A stretch of 64,000 bases of DNA from Ryuthela nishihirai (GCA_038380435.1 JAWZYU010000119.1:1-64000), one strand, 5' to 3'; shown: positions 1-9,030, counted from the first letter of the stretch. The notes: generated from the sequence alone by a model not told the origin. Translations and numbers: made by a program.

Positions 1-1221
1 GCCAGATCCTTAAACTATTTTAAATACTAGTTGCCAGATACATTTTCTGAACTCTGATATCAGTCGGAGCTTTTCCATGTCCTTCGGAGAGGCAATTCGG
101 AAAACGAATGTTGCCAGATCCTTAAAGTATTTTAAATACTAGTTGCCAGATACATTTTCTCAACTCTGATATCAGTCGGAGCTTTTCAGAGGCAATTCGG
201 AAAACGAATGTTGCCAGATCCTTAAACTATATTAAATACTAGTTGCCAGATACATTTTCTCAACTCTGATATCATTCGGAGCTTTTCAGAGGCAATTCGG
301 AAAACGAATGTTGCCAGATCCTTAAACTATTTTAAATACTAGTTGCCAGATACATTTTCTCAACTCTGATATCAGTCGGAGCTTTTCAGAGGCAATTCGG
401 AAAACGAATGTTGCCAGATCCTTAAACTATTTTAAATACTAGTTGCCAGATACATTTTCTCAACTCTGATATCAGTCGGAGCTTTTCAGAGGCAATTCGG
501 AAAACGAATGTTGCCAGATCCTTAAACTATTTTAAATACCAGTTGCCAGATACATTTTCTCAACTCTGATATCAGTCGGAGCTTTTCAGAGGCAATTCGG
601 AAAACGAATGTTGCCAGATCCTTAAACTATTTTAAATACTAGTTGCCAGATACATTTTCTCAACTGTGATATCAGTCGGAGCTTTTCAGAGGCAATTCGG
701 AAAACGAATGTTGCCAGATCCTTAAACTATTTTAAATACTAGTTGCCAGATACATTTTCTCAACTCTGATATCAGTCGGAGCTTTTCAGAGGCAATTTGG
801 AAAACGAATGTTGCCAGATCCTTAAACTCTTTTAAATACTAGTTGCCAGATACATTTTCTCAACTCTGATATCAGTCGGAGCTTTTCAGACGCAATTCGG
901 AAAACGAATGTTGCCAGATCCTTAAACTATTTTAAATACTAGTTGCCAGATACATTTTCTCCACTCTGACATCAGTCGGAGCTTTTCAGAGGCAATTCGG
1001 AAAACGAATGTTGCCAGATCCTTAAACTATTTTAAATACTAGTTGCCAGATACATTTTCTCAACTCTGACATCAGTCGGAGCTTTTCAGAGGCAATTCGG
1101 AAAACGAATGTTGCCAGATCCTTAAACTATTTTAAATACTAGTTGCCAGATACATTTTCTCAACTCTGATATCAGTCGGAGCTTTGAATATCCTTCGGAT
1201 AGGCAGTTCGAAAACCGAATG
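1..1221. repeat. Satellite A array (100-bp monomers), 3' part of an array entering the window
   Basis: The motif TTGCCAGATCCTT recurs at 111, 211, 311 and so on to 1,111, a spacing of exactly 100 bp, and next at 1,222. The first and last monomers are a long form of about 112 bp carrying an extra 12-bp ATGTCCTTCGG-type segment that the short form lacks. Each monomer holds the TTGCCAGAT motif twice, about 30 bp apart, separated by an AT-rich stretch (ACTATTTTAAATACTAG), followed by CTCTGATATCAGTCGGAG. Monomers differ from each other at only a few positions, which indicates recent homogenisation. The array continues beyond the left edge of the window. Confidence 0.97.
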
Positions 1222-1704
1222 TTGCCAGATCCCTCAACTATTCTAAATACCAGTTGCCAGATACATGTTCTGAACTCTGAGTTCAGTTTCAATGTCCTTC
1301 CTAGAGGCAGATCGGAAACCGAATGTTGCCAGATCCCTCAACTATTTTAAATAACAATTGCCAGATACATGTTCTGAACTCTGATCGGAGAGGCGGTTGG
1401 TGACAGGAATGTTGCCAGATCCCTAAACTGTTTTAAATAACAGTTGCCAGATACATGTTCTGAACTCTGATCGGAGAGGCGGTTGGGAACAGGAATGTTG
1501 CCAGATCCCTAAACTATTTTAAATAACAGTTGTCAGATGCATGTTCTGATCGGAGAGGCGGTTGGTGACAGGAATGTTGCCAGATCCCTAAACTATTTTA
1601 AATAACAGTTGTCAGATACATGTTCTGATCGGAGAGGCGGTTGGTGACAGGAATGTTGCCAGATCCCTAAACTATTTGAAATAACAGTTGCCAGATACTT
1701 CTGA
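1222..1704. repeat. Satellite C array (degenerate 78-104-bp monomers)
   Basis: TTGCCAGATCCC occurs at 1,222, 1,326, 1,412, 1,498, 1,576 and 1,656, so the monomers shorten from 104 to about 78 bp. They keep the two TTGCCAGAT/TTGTCAGAT halves of satellite A but have lost much of the second half; TGATCGGAGAGGCGGTTGG joins directly to the next monomer. This looks like the eroded edge of the satellite domain where it meets unique-type sequence. The last half-monomer ends near 1,700 at the start of the G/T-rich block. Confidence 0.93.
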
Positions 1705-3094
1705 GTGTTTTTTGGAGCATTTCTTGACTGTCTGATGCCTTCCCTTGACTTTATTTTTTATCTGTAGAACGGGTCTGTTTGTCGCGGTTAAACCGCTATT
1801 CTGTTGGCGGGAAAGTGCTTAATTCAATTATTCCTTTGTTCTCTGACTGTCTGGGGCTTGCAGACTGTGTCTCTTACACTTTGCTACTGTCCGGTCGCTC
1901 TGCTCTGCACAAATGCAAATGGCGGCTTGTTTTTGGGCTCTATGGGGAAATTTTAGCTGCATTTTGTTCCTGGTTTCTTCTGGGGCTATTTATGGGGCGT
2001 TTTTTTGCTAGATTTAGTTACTTTGGGTGGAATGGAGAACTAAGGGTGTGTTTTGGGAAAGGGGAGGTGGTTTTTTGGGGCGTGGGGAGCCTTTTTTGGG
2101 GGTATTTGGCCACTTTGCATTCTGGGGTTTGTTTTGGCTTTGCGGCTTTTTCTGTCACTTCAGGTTTGTTTTGGGGGGTGACTTCGGGTGTTTTTGGGAC
2201 CTTTTGGGGCGTTTTTGTATACTGCGGACAGCTGGGGTCTTTCGGACGAATGGGGCGTTTTTGGGGTTTTTATGCTCCCTATGGGGTCATTTCCGGTGAC
2301 CTTTCACCCCAGGAAGGGACTCTATTACCCCTACGTCGGGGTCGCTTACGGTCAGTTTGTGACGATTAGGGCGCCCTCTGGGAGCGTTTATGTGCGTGAC
2401 GTTTGGGGCTTTTTAGGGGTCACTTCCGGTGGTCGGGATCACTTCCGGTTTAGTGTGGGGGTCACCTGCTGTGAGTTTGACCTTCTGGGTGATTTTGGCA
2501 ATTTTTGGGGCTTTTTTTGAATTTTGGCGAATTTTTTTGTTATTTTTAAGGCGTTTCTTGCTTGTCTGATGCCTTCCCTGCACTTTCTTTTTTTTATCTA
2601 TAGAATGGGTCTGTTTGTGGCGGTTAAATCGCTATTCCGTGGGCGGGAAATTGCATAATTGAATTATTCCTTTGTTCTCTGACTCACTGGGACTTGCAGC
2701 GTGTCTGTCTTACACTTTGCTACTGTCCGGTCACTCTGCTGTTAGCAAATGCAAATGGCGGCGTTTTTTTGGGCTCTATGGGGGAATTTTAGCTGCTTTT
2801 TCTTCCTGGTTTCTTCTGGGGCTATTTCTGGGGCGTTTTTTTGCTAGATTTAGTCACTTTGGGTGGTATTGAGCACTAAGGGTGTGTTTTTGGAGAAGGG
2901 GGTGGGTTTTTTGGGGAGTAGGGAGTGTTTTTTGGGGGTATTTTGGCGCTTTGCATTCTGGGGTTTGTTTTCGCTTTGGGGCTTTTTGCGTCACTTCAGG
3001 TGTGTTTTGGGGGTCACTTCCGGTTCTTTGGGGACTTTTCATTATACTGGGGCCTGTCGGAACACTGGGGGTTTTTTGGGGTTATTTTTTTTTA
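1705..3094 (+). repeat. G/T-rich block I: two ~0.83-kb tandem modules
   Basis: Two direct copies start near 1,732 and 2,565 (TCTGATGCCTTCCC). Each has a pyrimidine tract ending in TATCTGTAG or TATCTATAG, a GCGGTT-A-AACCGC palindrome (broken in module 2), a GGCGGGAAA E2F-like site (1,804 and 2,641), the composite AAATGCAAATGGCGGC (1,911-1,926 and 2,747-2,762), then several hundred bases extremely rich in G and T on the plus strand with many runs of 4-5 G. Module 1 also carries repeated CACTTCCGG ETS-type sites and TGACGT. Module 2 is truncated at its 3' end. The long open frames here start at TTG codons, are low-complexity (Phe, Gly, Trp, Leu) and change freely between copies, so I do not call them genes. 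The role is unknown; promoter or insulator-like DNA is an inference. Confidence 0.9.
1804..1926 (+). promoter_or_regulatory. E2F-like site followed by octamer/YY1-type composite
   Basis: TTGGCGGGAAA at 1,804-1,814 fits the E2F consensus. AAATGCAAATGGCGGC at 1,911-1,926 contains the POU octamer ATGCAAAT overlapping AAATGGCGGC, which fits the YY1 consensus. The 16-mer is identical in all nine G/T modules of the window: 1,911, 2,747, 19,827, 20,644, 21,458, 31,023, 31,859, 49,111 and 49,940. Binding is inferred from motif match only. Confidence 0.5.
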
Positions 3095-3350
3095 ATGTTC
3101 AGCTCCACCCTCCTGCGATGTGACCGTGCTATATCTAAGGAGCTCCTCAATTGAACTCTTGAAACAATATTCCACACTAGCCATCACAAATAATCAATTC
3201 ATTTATTCACTTTCCTTACTGGCATTCTTCATTGCTTTAAAAACATGGATGCCTACAGTTAGATTCCTACGTCAGTATCTTTTAAAACTTGTGGAGCCTT
3301 TTTTTCCTAATCTCTTATCTTTTAGGACTATTAACGCAAAGGATTCATAG
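3095..3350 (+). repeat. Dispersed module M2 (follows each G/T block)
   Basis: This starts at a T-tract followed by TTCAGCTCCACCC and continues through CTAGCCATCA, ATAATCAATT and ACATGGATGCC to CTTTTAGGACTATTAACG. It recurs at 21,816, 32,189 and 50,289, and in a more diverged form at 24,381 and 53,399 (CCAGCTACCCACCC...CATGGATGCCCACAG). The boundaries are approximate. No coding potential or known family is recognised. The T-tract plus CAG at its start resembles a 3' splice site. Confidence 0.7.
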
Positions 3351-3389
3351 GCACTTCGTATTAGACAACATATAGATTTCGAATATTTT

Positions 3390-3600
3390 GTAAAAACAAA
3401 TTGGCTTAGTAAAAACAACTCTTAAATAATATAACATTATTTTTGTGTTTCTCTTAATAAAAAAGAATATTGATATTATTTGATGAATTCAATACTTTCT
3501 TAAAATCTTTATGAAATTACATATTTGAAAAGGTTCCTAAGTTTTATGTTTCTAAGAATTCAAACGAAGCATTTTTTCTATTTACAACTTTACAGAGCAG
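3390..3600 (+). repeat. Dispersed AT-rich module M3
   Basis: A block of about 210 bp running from AAATTGGCTTAGTAAAAAC through TTCTCTTAATAAAAAAGAAT and TTTGAAAAGGTTCC to AGAATTCAAACGAA. Related copies lie at 6,150 and 22,110, and in the second unit at 32,484, 35,243 and 50,580. The family is not recognised. Confidence 0.75.
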
Positions 3601-4260
3601 ACGTTCTTACTAGCAGGACTGAAAGGGTATAGATTTTTATCCCTAACGAGATAGATAAATAAATATTTTTAACCAATCACAGCTCGGGAAGCAGATGAAG
3701 AAAGGGTTAAAATGGCTCCTAAAGGTACTCCTAGTATTTCCTAGACTTCAGAATAGGGAATCACCAAATGGACTGATTAAGGTATTTAAATAGGGTTTAA
3801 ACTTTTCGTATATTTTAATTCTTCCCTATTTAAAAGAGATGATGGAGTCGTTATTTTCAACCCATCAGATTTAAACGCTCAGATGGCAAAGGATTTCATT
3901 GGATACCTAGTTTCATTTCGGAACTGCTCTATTCTGCACTCTCTGCCATAGCGATGTCATTGCACATGAGATCTGCGCATAGGTATGTAAGGACAGAGCA
4001 ATGACGTCATCAACATATCACCTTTTCATCGACATAGTTATCCTACAGCGCATTCAATCGGAGCATTTATACGTAACAACGTATACATGGACAGCCTTAT
4101 GACGTCATAACTTCTTTAACCAATCAATTCAAACCTTAATCATGTGATCATGTAATACTTATCCTACACGGACTTTACAAATTTATTTTTTTAACCGATG
4201 AATTCAAACCTCAATCGTGTCATCAGTAATACCTTTGTAATATATAATAATACTTAATTA
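3601..4260. promoter_or_regulatory. CRE- and CCAAT-rich AT-rich stretch
   Basis: Perfect TGACGTCA palindromes occur at 4,002-4,009 and 4,100-4,107, together with repeated AACCAATCA/AACCGATGA CCAAT-type boxes followed by ATTCAAACCT. An 11-bp perfect inverted repeat (TTTAAATAGGG at 3,785 and its complement ending at 3,834) lies inside. The first 150 bases (CTAGCAGGACTGAAAGG onward) recur near 51,300. No gene is visible. Regulatory activity is inferred from motif content only. Confidence 0.5.
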
Positions 4261-4331
4261 CTAATGGTAATCCTATCCCTCGATTTACACGGTACTCAGT
4301 TCACACAATTTTGGCTTTCCACGGTGAAAAA

Positions 4332-4422
4332 ATGCAACCCGTTTCGATTGACACGGTAGTCACTGAGACGTACGTAGAAAGGAAATCTCAGTCACTACCG
4401 TGTCAATCGAAACGGGTTGCAT
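4332..4422. repeat. Hairpin-forming inverted repeat, 37-bp arms
   Basis: The left arm 4,332-4,368 and right arm 4,386-4,422 are complementary over 37 bp with a single mismatch, around a 17-base loop. The arms begin ATGCAACCCGTTTCG. An exact copy lies at 33,426-33,516. It could be a foldback element or a folded miniature transposon. I find no target-site duplication beyond doubt. Confidence 0.92.
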
Positions 4423-4560
4423 ATTAGGAGCCTGGCACGCTACTGACTGAGCCACCGCAATCCTGGCTCCAACTGGAAATGGGGTTCAGGCGTCGGTGGG
4501 AAATGTGGGTTTCAAATAAAGTAGTTTCTGAAAAACGCCACTTTCAGATATTCCAGTCTT

Positions 4561-4803
4561 TGTTAAGAACTAGCGGTCGGATCTACAGTCGCTCCAAAAA
4601 GTATCCGAACACTATGGTGGATTCAGAAAAAATATCTGGCAACGAATTGTTTAGAAATTAATGATCTGGCAACTTTCGTGTCACGTGACACAAAGGTTCC
4701 CAGATCACAAATTTCTAAAAAAAAAATCGTTGCCAGACATTTTTTTCTGAATTCTCTAATCAACCACATTGTTCGGATATTTATTTCAGCGACTGTACAC
4801 GAA
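4561..4803. repeat. Long inverted repeat centred on CACGTG, built from satellite-like monomers
   Basis: The centre is TCACGTGA near 4,684. The left arm read on the minus strand and the right arm read on the plus strand both run: GTTGCCAGATC (CCC variant on one side), AATTTCTAAA, GTTGCCAGA, TTTCTGAATTC, GTTCGGATA, AGCGACTGTA. The arms are about 115 bp long with scattered mismatches. The order of motifs matches that of the satellite A monomer (TTGCCAGATC, AT-rich spacer, GTTGCCAGATA, TTTCTGAACTCTGA, CGGAG). I infer a common origin of this element and the satellites. Confidence 0.8.
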
Positions 4804-4926
4804 GGTTGCCAGATCACTAATTTATTTTAAAAAAAGAAATCTTTCCCACACGTCTTTTTCTGAATTCTGTAATCAACCAGCGTTCGGATCTTTATTTCAG
4901 CGACTGTACATGAAGGTTGCGGAGGT

Positions 4927-5015
4927 AAAATCTCAGCGGTGCCCCAGCTGGGACTCGAACCTGGGAAATGCAGATTACGCGCCTGGCACGCTACTGACTG
5001 AGCCACCGCAATCCT
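4927..5015 (-). mobile_element. SINE family B, tRNA-like head fragment
   Basis: On the minus strand the segment reads TGGCTCAGTCAGTAGCG (A-box-like), CGCGTAATC at the anticodon-loop position and GGTTCGAGTCCC (B box). This is the tRNA-derived 5' head of the SINE seen in longer form at 7,212-7,603. The rest of the element is missing. It does not form a convincing tRNA cloverleaf. Confidence 0.75.
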
Positions 5016-5109
5016 GGCTCCAACTGGAAATGGGGTTCAGGCGTCGGTGGGAAATGTGGGTTTCAAATAAATTAGTTTCTGAAAAACGCCACTTTCAGAT
5101 ATTCCAGTC

Positions 5110-5410
5110 TTTCTTAACAACTAGCGGTCGGATCTACAGTCGCTCCAAAAAGTATCCGAACACTATGGTGGATTCAGAAAAAATATCTCGCAACGAATTG
5201 TTAGAAATTAGTTATCTGGCAACCTTCGTGTCACGTGACACGAAGGTGGCAAATACTGTTTCCGAATTCTGTAATCAACCATTTCAGCGACTGTAGACGA
5301 AGGTTGCCAGATCACTAATTTCTAAAAAAAAAATTGTTGCCGGATATTTCTTCGGACTTCTCTAGTCCAGAATAGTGTTCAGATATTTTTTTGAGCGACT
5401 GTACGTCCCC
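5110..5410. repeat. Second long inverted repeat centred on CACGTG
   Basis: The centre is near 5,235; a 24-bp perfect palindrome runs from about 5,222 to 5,245. The left arm repeats that of 4,561-4,803. The right arm carries an internal deletion and then a further monomer-like copy (GGTTGCCAGATCACTAATTTC) near 5,303. Copy 2 is at 34,203-34,503. Confidence 0.75.
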
Positions 5411-5512
5411 GCCATTTTCCTAATCCGTAAAATGTTTGTGACATCCACTTTTAGCCCAAGATGTACTGAGAGGTGAAACAACTTCACCTGAAAAAAAAAA
5501 AATGATCGCTTT

Positions 5513-5800
5513 ACTACCGTCTGCGGTTCCAGGTTCGAGTCCCAGCTGAGTAAGCCTCGAGATTCATTTCCGCAAAACTCCCCGCCCTGCCCACGGTCAG
5601 TAGGGAACAGCGACGGGCTTGGAAAGGTCGCCGTCCGTCGGATGGAACGTTAAGCCGAGCCCGCTGTGCAGGTACAAGAACGCGCTGCATGGCGTCGACG
5701 GGAACTACCGTCTCCCAACAGATGTTCCAGTAGGTCCTCAACCGTCTCTGAAACCTCGGGTTCCTTGTGACCTGGCCATTTGGCACATTTTGTGAAAACA
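5513..5800 (+). mobile_element. SINE family B, partial copy
   Basis: Starts in the tRNA-like head (GGTTCGAGTCCCAGCTG, B box) and continues through the body CTGCCCACGGTCAGTAGG, GGATGGAACGTTAAGCCG and CTGTCTCCCAACAG-like segments to GACCTGGCCATTTGGC. The A-box half of the head is missing. The body ending in ...GACGTTAAGCC resembles conserved central domains of invertebrate SINEs, but I cannot assign the named family. Confidence 0.75.
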
Positions 5801-5802
5801 AT

Positions 5803-5972
5803 TAACATACCCTGTGCATTTGAAAAACATGCCGGATGGCATTTATGGAAGGCTACCATCTGTCTCCCAACGGCTGTTCCACGGAGTCCCCTCCGTCAAC
5901 CTTCTCCGAGGCTCTTGTGACTCGTCCATTTAGCCCATTGGGTACAAAAAAGTGCCGCTCAGAGGTTAAAAT
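5803..5972 (+). mobile_element. SINE family B, 3' half, tandem with the previous copy
   Basis: Runs from ACCCTGTGCA through CTACCATCTGTCTCCCAACGG and CTCGTCCATTTAGCCC to AAGTGCCGCTCAGAGGTTAAA, the typical 3' end of this family. It lies immediately after another partial copy in the same orientation. Confidence 0.75.
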
Positions 5973-5992
5973 GCCTATCTTCTCTATGGCGT

Positions 5993-6072
5993 ATTAAAGT
6001 GATCAAAGGGACCTGGGTTCGAGCCCCGTGGATGTTTGTGTTGTCCCACCACACTCACAGACCTTCTACTAT
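5993..6072 (+). mobile_element. SINE family A, deleted copy
   Basis: Contains GGACCTGGGTTCGAGCCCC (B box of the family A head), then GTTTGTGTTGTC and CACAGACCTTCTACTAT from the body. Most of the middle and the 3' AGCAGCTGCTTG end are missing. Confidence 0.6.
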
Positions 6073-6149
6073 TTATTTTTCATTTCATTTATGAACATCT
6101 CTTTTTCCCTAAAATCTAGCAACTTTGGATAATAATTCTCGTTGTAAAA

Positions 6150-6370
6150 TGACAGGTAAAAAAAATTGGCTCAGTAAAAACTAATTTTAAATAATAACTT
6201 ATTATAAAACTTTTTTTTGTCTTTCTGAAACGTCTCTTAATAAAAAAGAATATTTATTTGTTTGATGATCTCAATATTTTTTTTAAATCTTTATAAAAAT
6301 TATATATTTGAAAAGGTTCCTAACTTTTATGTTTGTTAGAATTCAAACGAAACTTTTTTATTTATCGACA
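6150..6370 (+). repeat. Dispersed AT-rich module M3, diverged copy
   Basis: Same order of segments as 3,390-3,600 (AATTGGCTCAGTAAAAAC, CTCTTAATAAAAAAGAAT, TTTGAAAAGGTTCC, GAATTCAAACGAAAC) with more substitutions. A perfect TGACGTCA follows at 6,398-6,405. Confidence 0.7.
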
Positions 6371-6508
6371 ACATTCTACGAGGTAACTTTACCGAGGTGA
6401 CGTCACGTCTCCATAAATAACGTTAGGTTCGATAACTAAGAAAACCGACTGCGGCTACGACCGTTGAATAAACTGTTTCATGTTACCGCAAACTAATGCC
6501 TCGGAGTG

Positions 6509-6660
6509 CTATAAATAAACCCTCCAGGTGGCGATAGGTTGTGGTTTCAGTTTCTTTGATGTACCGCAAACTGTCAATCAAGGCTTCTGCAGGTGTTAAC
6601 AGGAACGCTTAACGATAATTCACTTGGATGTATTCTTCGAATGGCCAAATATTCTGTGAT
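6509..6660 (+). promoter_or_regulatory. TATA-type module with CTCF-like site
   Basis: CTATAAATAAACCCTCC is followed by CCTCCAGGTGGCGA (6,531-6,544), a 12 of 14 match to the CTCF core, then CTTCTGCAGGTGTT and ATTCACTTGGATGTATTC. A related arrangement (CTAAAAATAGACCCTC, then CTTCTGCAGGTGTT) occurs at 22,395-22,452 and, longer, at 50,865-50,990. In each place it lies downstream of module M3. I infer a promoter-like piece of a repeated element; no product is visible downstream. Confidence 0.4.
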
Positions 6661-7008
6661 TTTTCCAAAATAAAAAACTTCGGTTATACATACATACATA
6701 TCTAAATAAAAACTAATATCCAAGCATTTATGGTGTAATAAAATGAGAAATGTTAGAAGAAAAATAAAATTTCCACTATTTCATTAACTTTTCAAGTCTC
6801 ATTTTCTCCGAGTGTCTCTAACGAAATAAGAGGGGGCATTCCTATCACACCCTTCAAAGGAACGAACTTAATAAATTCCTTTGTATATTTTATTTCTCCG
6901 AGAAATTTTTTAAATAAATTCAAAAATGTGGAGGGATAAGTGTTTTCTAAGTATTTTCTGTATTTTCTAAGCCACTGAAGAACAGTGATCATTATTTCAC
7001 TCCGAGGA
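6661..7008. other. AT-rich spacer, nothing recognised
   Basis: No convincing open frame, RNA or repeat. An 84-codon minus-strand frame at 6,792-7,046 overlaps a SINE end and has no recognisable domain. Confidence 0.6.
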
Positions 7009-7072
7009 TGAGTTGTTTTACCTCTGAGCGGCGCTTTTTTGGCCAACAGTGGGCTAACTTAGACAAGGAGCC
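7009..7072 (-). mobile_element. SINE family B, 3'-end fragment
   Basis: GTTGTTTTACCTCTGAGCGG and GCTTTTTTGGCC...GTGGGCTAA are the reverse complement of the family B 3' end. Only about 60 bp remain. Confidence 0.65.
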
Positions 7073-7211
7073 CGGGGGTTCATTCAGAAGGGGGACGTTC
7101 TTGCAGAAGAAATGAAAAACTTGGAAGGAAAAAAATAGTCGTAAATCACCTAATTACATACAGTAGAAACAAGCTGTAGAGATTGGGTAGAACCCCACAT
7201 TGATATCTGGA

Positions 7212-7603
7212 GTTGTTGTTGGGTTGTTTTACCTCTGAGCGGCACTTTTTTGCACACCATGGGCTAAATGGCCAGGTCACATGGACCCCGAAAACTCAGA
7301 GAAGGTTGGGAGAGGGGACCCACTGGAACAGCTGTTGGGAGACAGATGGTAGCCTCCCGTCAAGGCCATCCAGCGTGTTATTTAACGTGCACAGGGTACG
7401 GCTCTCCCACACACGGGGCCACGGCTTAACGTCCCATCTGACGGACGCGGCCTTTCCAAGCCCCATCGGTGTCGCCTACTGACCGTGGGCAGGGCGAGGA
7501 ATTTTGCTGAGATAAATCTCAACGCTGACCCAGCTGGGACTCGAACCTGGGAACTAGAGATTACAAGCCTGGCGCGCTACCGACTGAGCCACCCCCGCCC
7601 CAG
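7212..7603 (-). mobile_element. SINE family B, most complete copy (~390 bp)
   Basis: Read on the minus strand it begins GGGGGTGGCTCAGTCGGTAG (A-box-like), CTTGTAATC at the anticodon-loop position and GGTTCGAGTCC (B box). It continues through CTGCCCACGGTCAGTAGGCG, GATGGGACGTTAAGCCGTGG, CTGGATGGCC, CTACCATCTGTCTCCCAAC and GACCTGGCCATTTAGCCC to AAGTGCCGCTCAGAGGTAAA. The head resembles a threonine tRNA (TGT in the loop). The body carries a conserved central domain of the kind shared by many invertebrate SINE families; the family name is not certain. The promoter boxes are intact, but no A-tail or clear target duplication is seen. Confidence 0.88.
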
Positions 7604-8104
7604 GAAAAATACTGACACGGAATCTGGCAACAAAGCCATTCAATACATTGAAGTACCAAGTCTCCTGAGTACGAAAATATATAGATATTAAAGTCGCATA
7701 AAAAAAAGGCTTCAGAAAGAGTCGAAAACCAAAAAAAGGCATTATACAGGGTGATGAAAAAGTCGCTCTGCACCAGATAAGGAATGAGATATTCGCACCC
7801 GTACAATTATAATAAATGTTGAAATTGCGTCTCCAGTCTGTCATCAAGAATCAGTGGTCCGAATTACGAAAAAAAAAAAAGCCCCCGTAGCTTTTTTATG
7901 GATTCTGCAACAGAGTGAATTTTTGCAACTTTTGATTCTTTGTACCGTCTTTCTTTTGTGACTTTTACCCAACATCTACACATTTCCGTAATCGCGGGGA
8001 TCCATTTACAAGATTCCATTTCCTCGCCGATTTTAAATATTAAGTTTTTTGGTATCTATCTGTATTAAGATCCTAAAAAAAAAAAGGGGGAATGGTATAA
8101 TATA
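7604..8104. other. AT-rich spacer, nothing firm
   Basis: Contains TATACAGGGTGATGAAAAAGT at 7,743 (resembling some transposon ends), but I find no partner end. The 97- and 81-codon minus-strand frames here overlap a SINE and show no domain. Confidence 0.55.
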
Positions 8105-8520
8105 TCGTCAGTCCGCCTCCGCGCGCCGAGTCAAAGAATGCTGCACTTGGTACAAATCATCCTCTCCCGCGCCAACGAGCGAAAAAGACTGCACCAAGCC
8201 GACTTTAAAAGAATAAACAAACTTTTCTAACAAACATAGAAATAAACAAAAATTATTTACTGGGACAATAAGAAAAACTGTATTAGATACGGGTAAATTC
8301 CGGGCACGCAGGCCACGGAAAATTAAATAAAAAAAAAGCAAAAGTTCGCTCTAACGAGAGAAAACTACTGCATCTTAGCCGACTTTAAACCAACAAACAA
8401 AATTTTCCAGAGAAACTAGAAAAAAACAAAAAATATCTACGAAAACTAGAAGAAAAACTGTATAGAAAAAGGGTAACTTCCGGGCACGCAAGCCACGGAA
8501 AAATAAAAAATAAAAACCAC
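8105..8520. repeat. Two ~180-bp degenerate tandem repeats
   Basis: GCCGACTTTAAA occurs at 8,198 and 8,378, and CCGGGCACGCAGGCCACGGAAAA-like segments at 8,300 and 8,480. The two units share order and length with moderate divergence. The family is not recognised. Confidence 0.8.
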
Positions 8521-8554
8521 AAAAAGTGGAAATCTCTCCCCTGTTTCCAATATA

Positions 8555-8587
8555 GATAGAGGGTTTAAAAAAAAAAAACCCTCTATC
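8555..8587. repeat. Perfect 12-bp-arm hairpin around an A-tract
   Basis: GATAGAGGGTTT and its complement AAACCCTCTATC flank a run of A. It is preserved in the second unit at 37,653-37,685. Confidence 0.85.
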
Positions 8588-9030
8588 AATATTTTTTCTA
8601 ACACTTCCAGGAGTTGACGTCAAAAGCGTGAAAACTCGGTATTCGTGGTTAAACTATAAAATTTCTTTACAAATAAACGAGTTAGAGAGAGGATTTAGAA
8701 AGGCTCTATGTACAGGCAAGTACGCAATCGTTTAGCCCAACAACATTAAAATGCCCTAAAAAAATGACCTTCGAAAAGTAGTCCATTTTCTGATTGTGGA
8801 AATGCATAGATAAAATGTATATTAATAAATATAATTATATATATGTATTCTATGTATATAGAAACATTATAATTCTGTTTTAATAAGTATTAAGAAGTTA
8901 TTAGAGAAATTAAAATCACAGTACTCTGAAACCTTTTTATTTAAATCAAATGCATTTTAATTTTTTAATACTTAAATTTTGCACAAATTAAATAGGAATT
9001 GAAATGACAATTAATAGAAATTATTTTTAA
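8588..9030. other. AT-rich spacer with one CRE palindrome
   Basis: TGACGTCA at 8,615-8,622; otherwise simple AT-rich sequence with TATATA-type runs near 8,830-8,870. Nothing else is recognised. Confidence 0.6.

Larger units (their letters stand above)
4431..5205. repeat. Local ~549-bp-spaced direct duplication
   Basis: The segment 4,431-4,660 recurs at about 4,980-5,205 with about 97% identity. It includes the tail of a SINE tRNA head (GCCTGGCACGCTACTG...GAGCCACCGC) and the sequence leading into the inverted repeat. The two inverted repeats described below are therefore part of one duplicated arrangement. Confidence 0.85.

Noticed and set aside
1779..2369. Open frames of 60-208 codons in the G/T blocks (also 19,662, 30,891 and 48,943)
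   Set aside because: They start at non-ATG codons, are low-complexity, overlap in several frames, and differ between copies mostly by amino-acid-changing substitutions. G/T-rich composition explains them.
4927..5015. True tRNA gene
   Set aside because: A- and B-box motifs are present, but stems do not form a sound cloverleaf, and the segment continues into a SINE body in better copies.
6792..7046. 84-codon minus-strand frame
   Set aside because: It begins inside a SINE B fragment and has no recognisable domain.
7743..7765. Transposon end TATACAGGGTGATGAAAAAGT
   Set aside because: It resembles some DNA-transposon termini, but no complementary end or target duplication is visible nearby.
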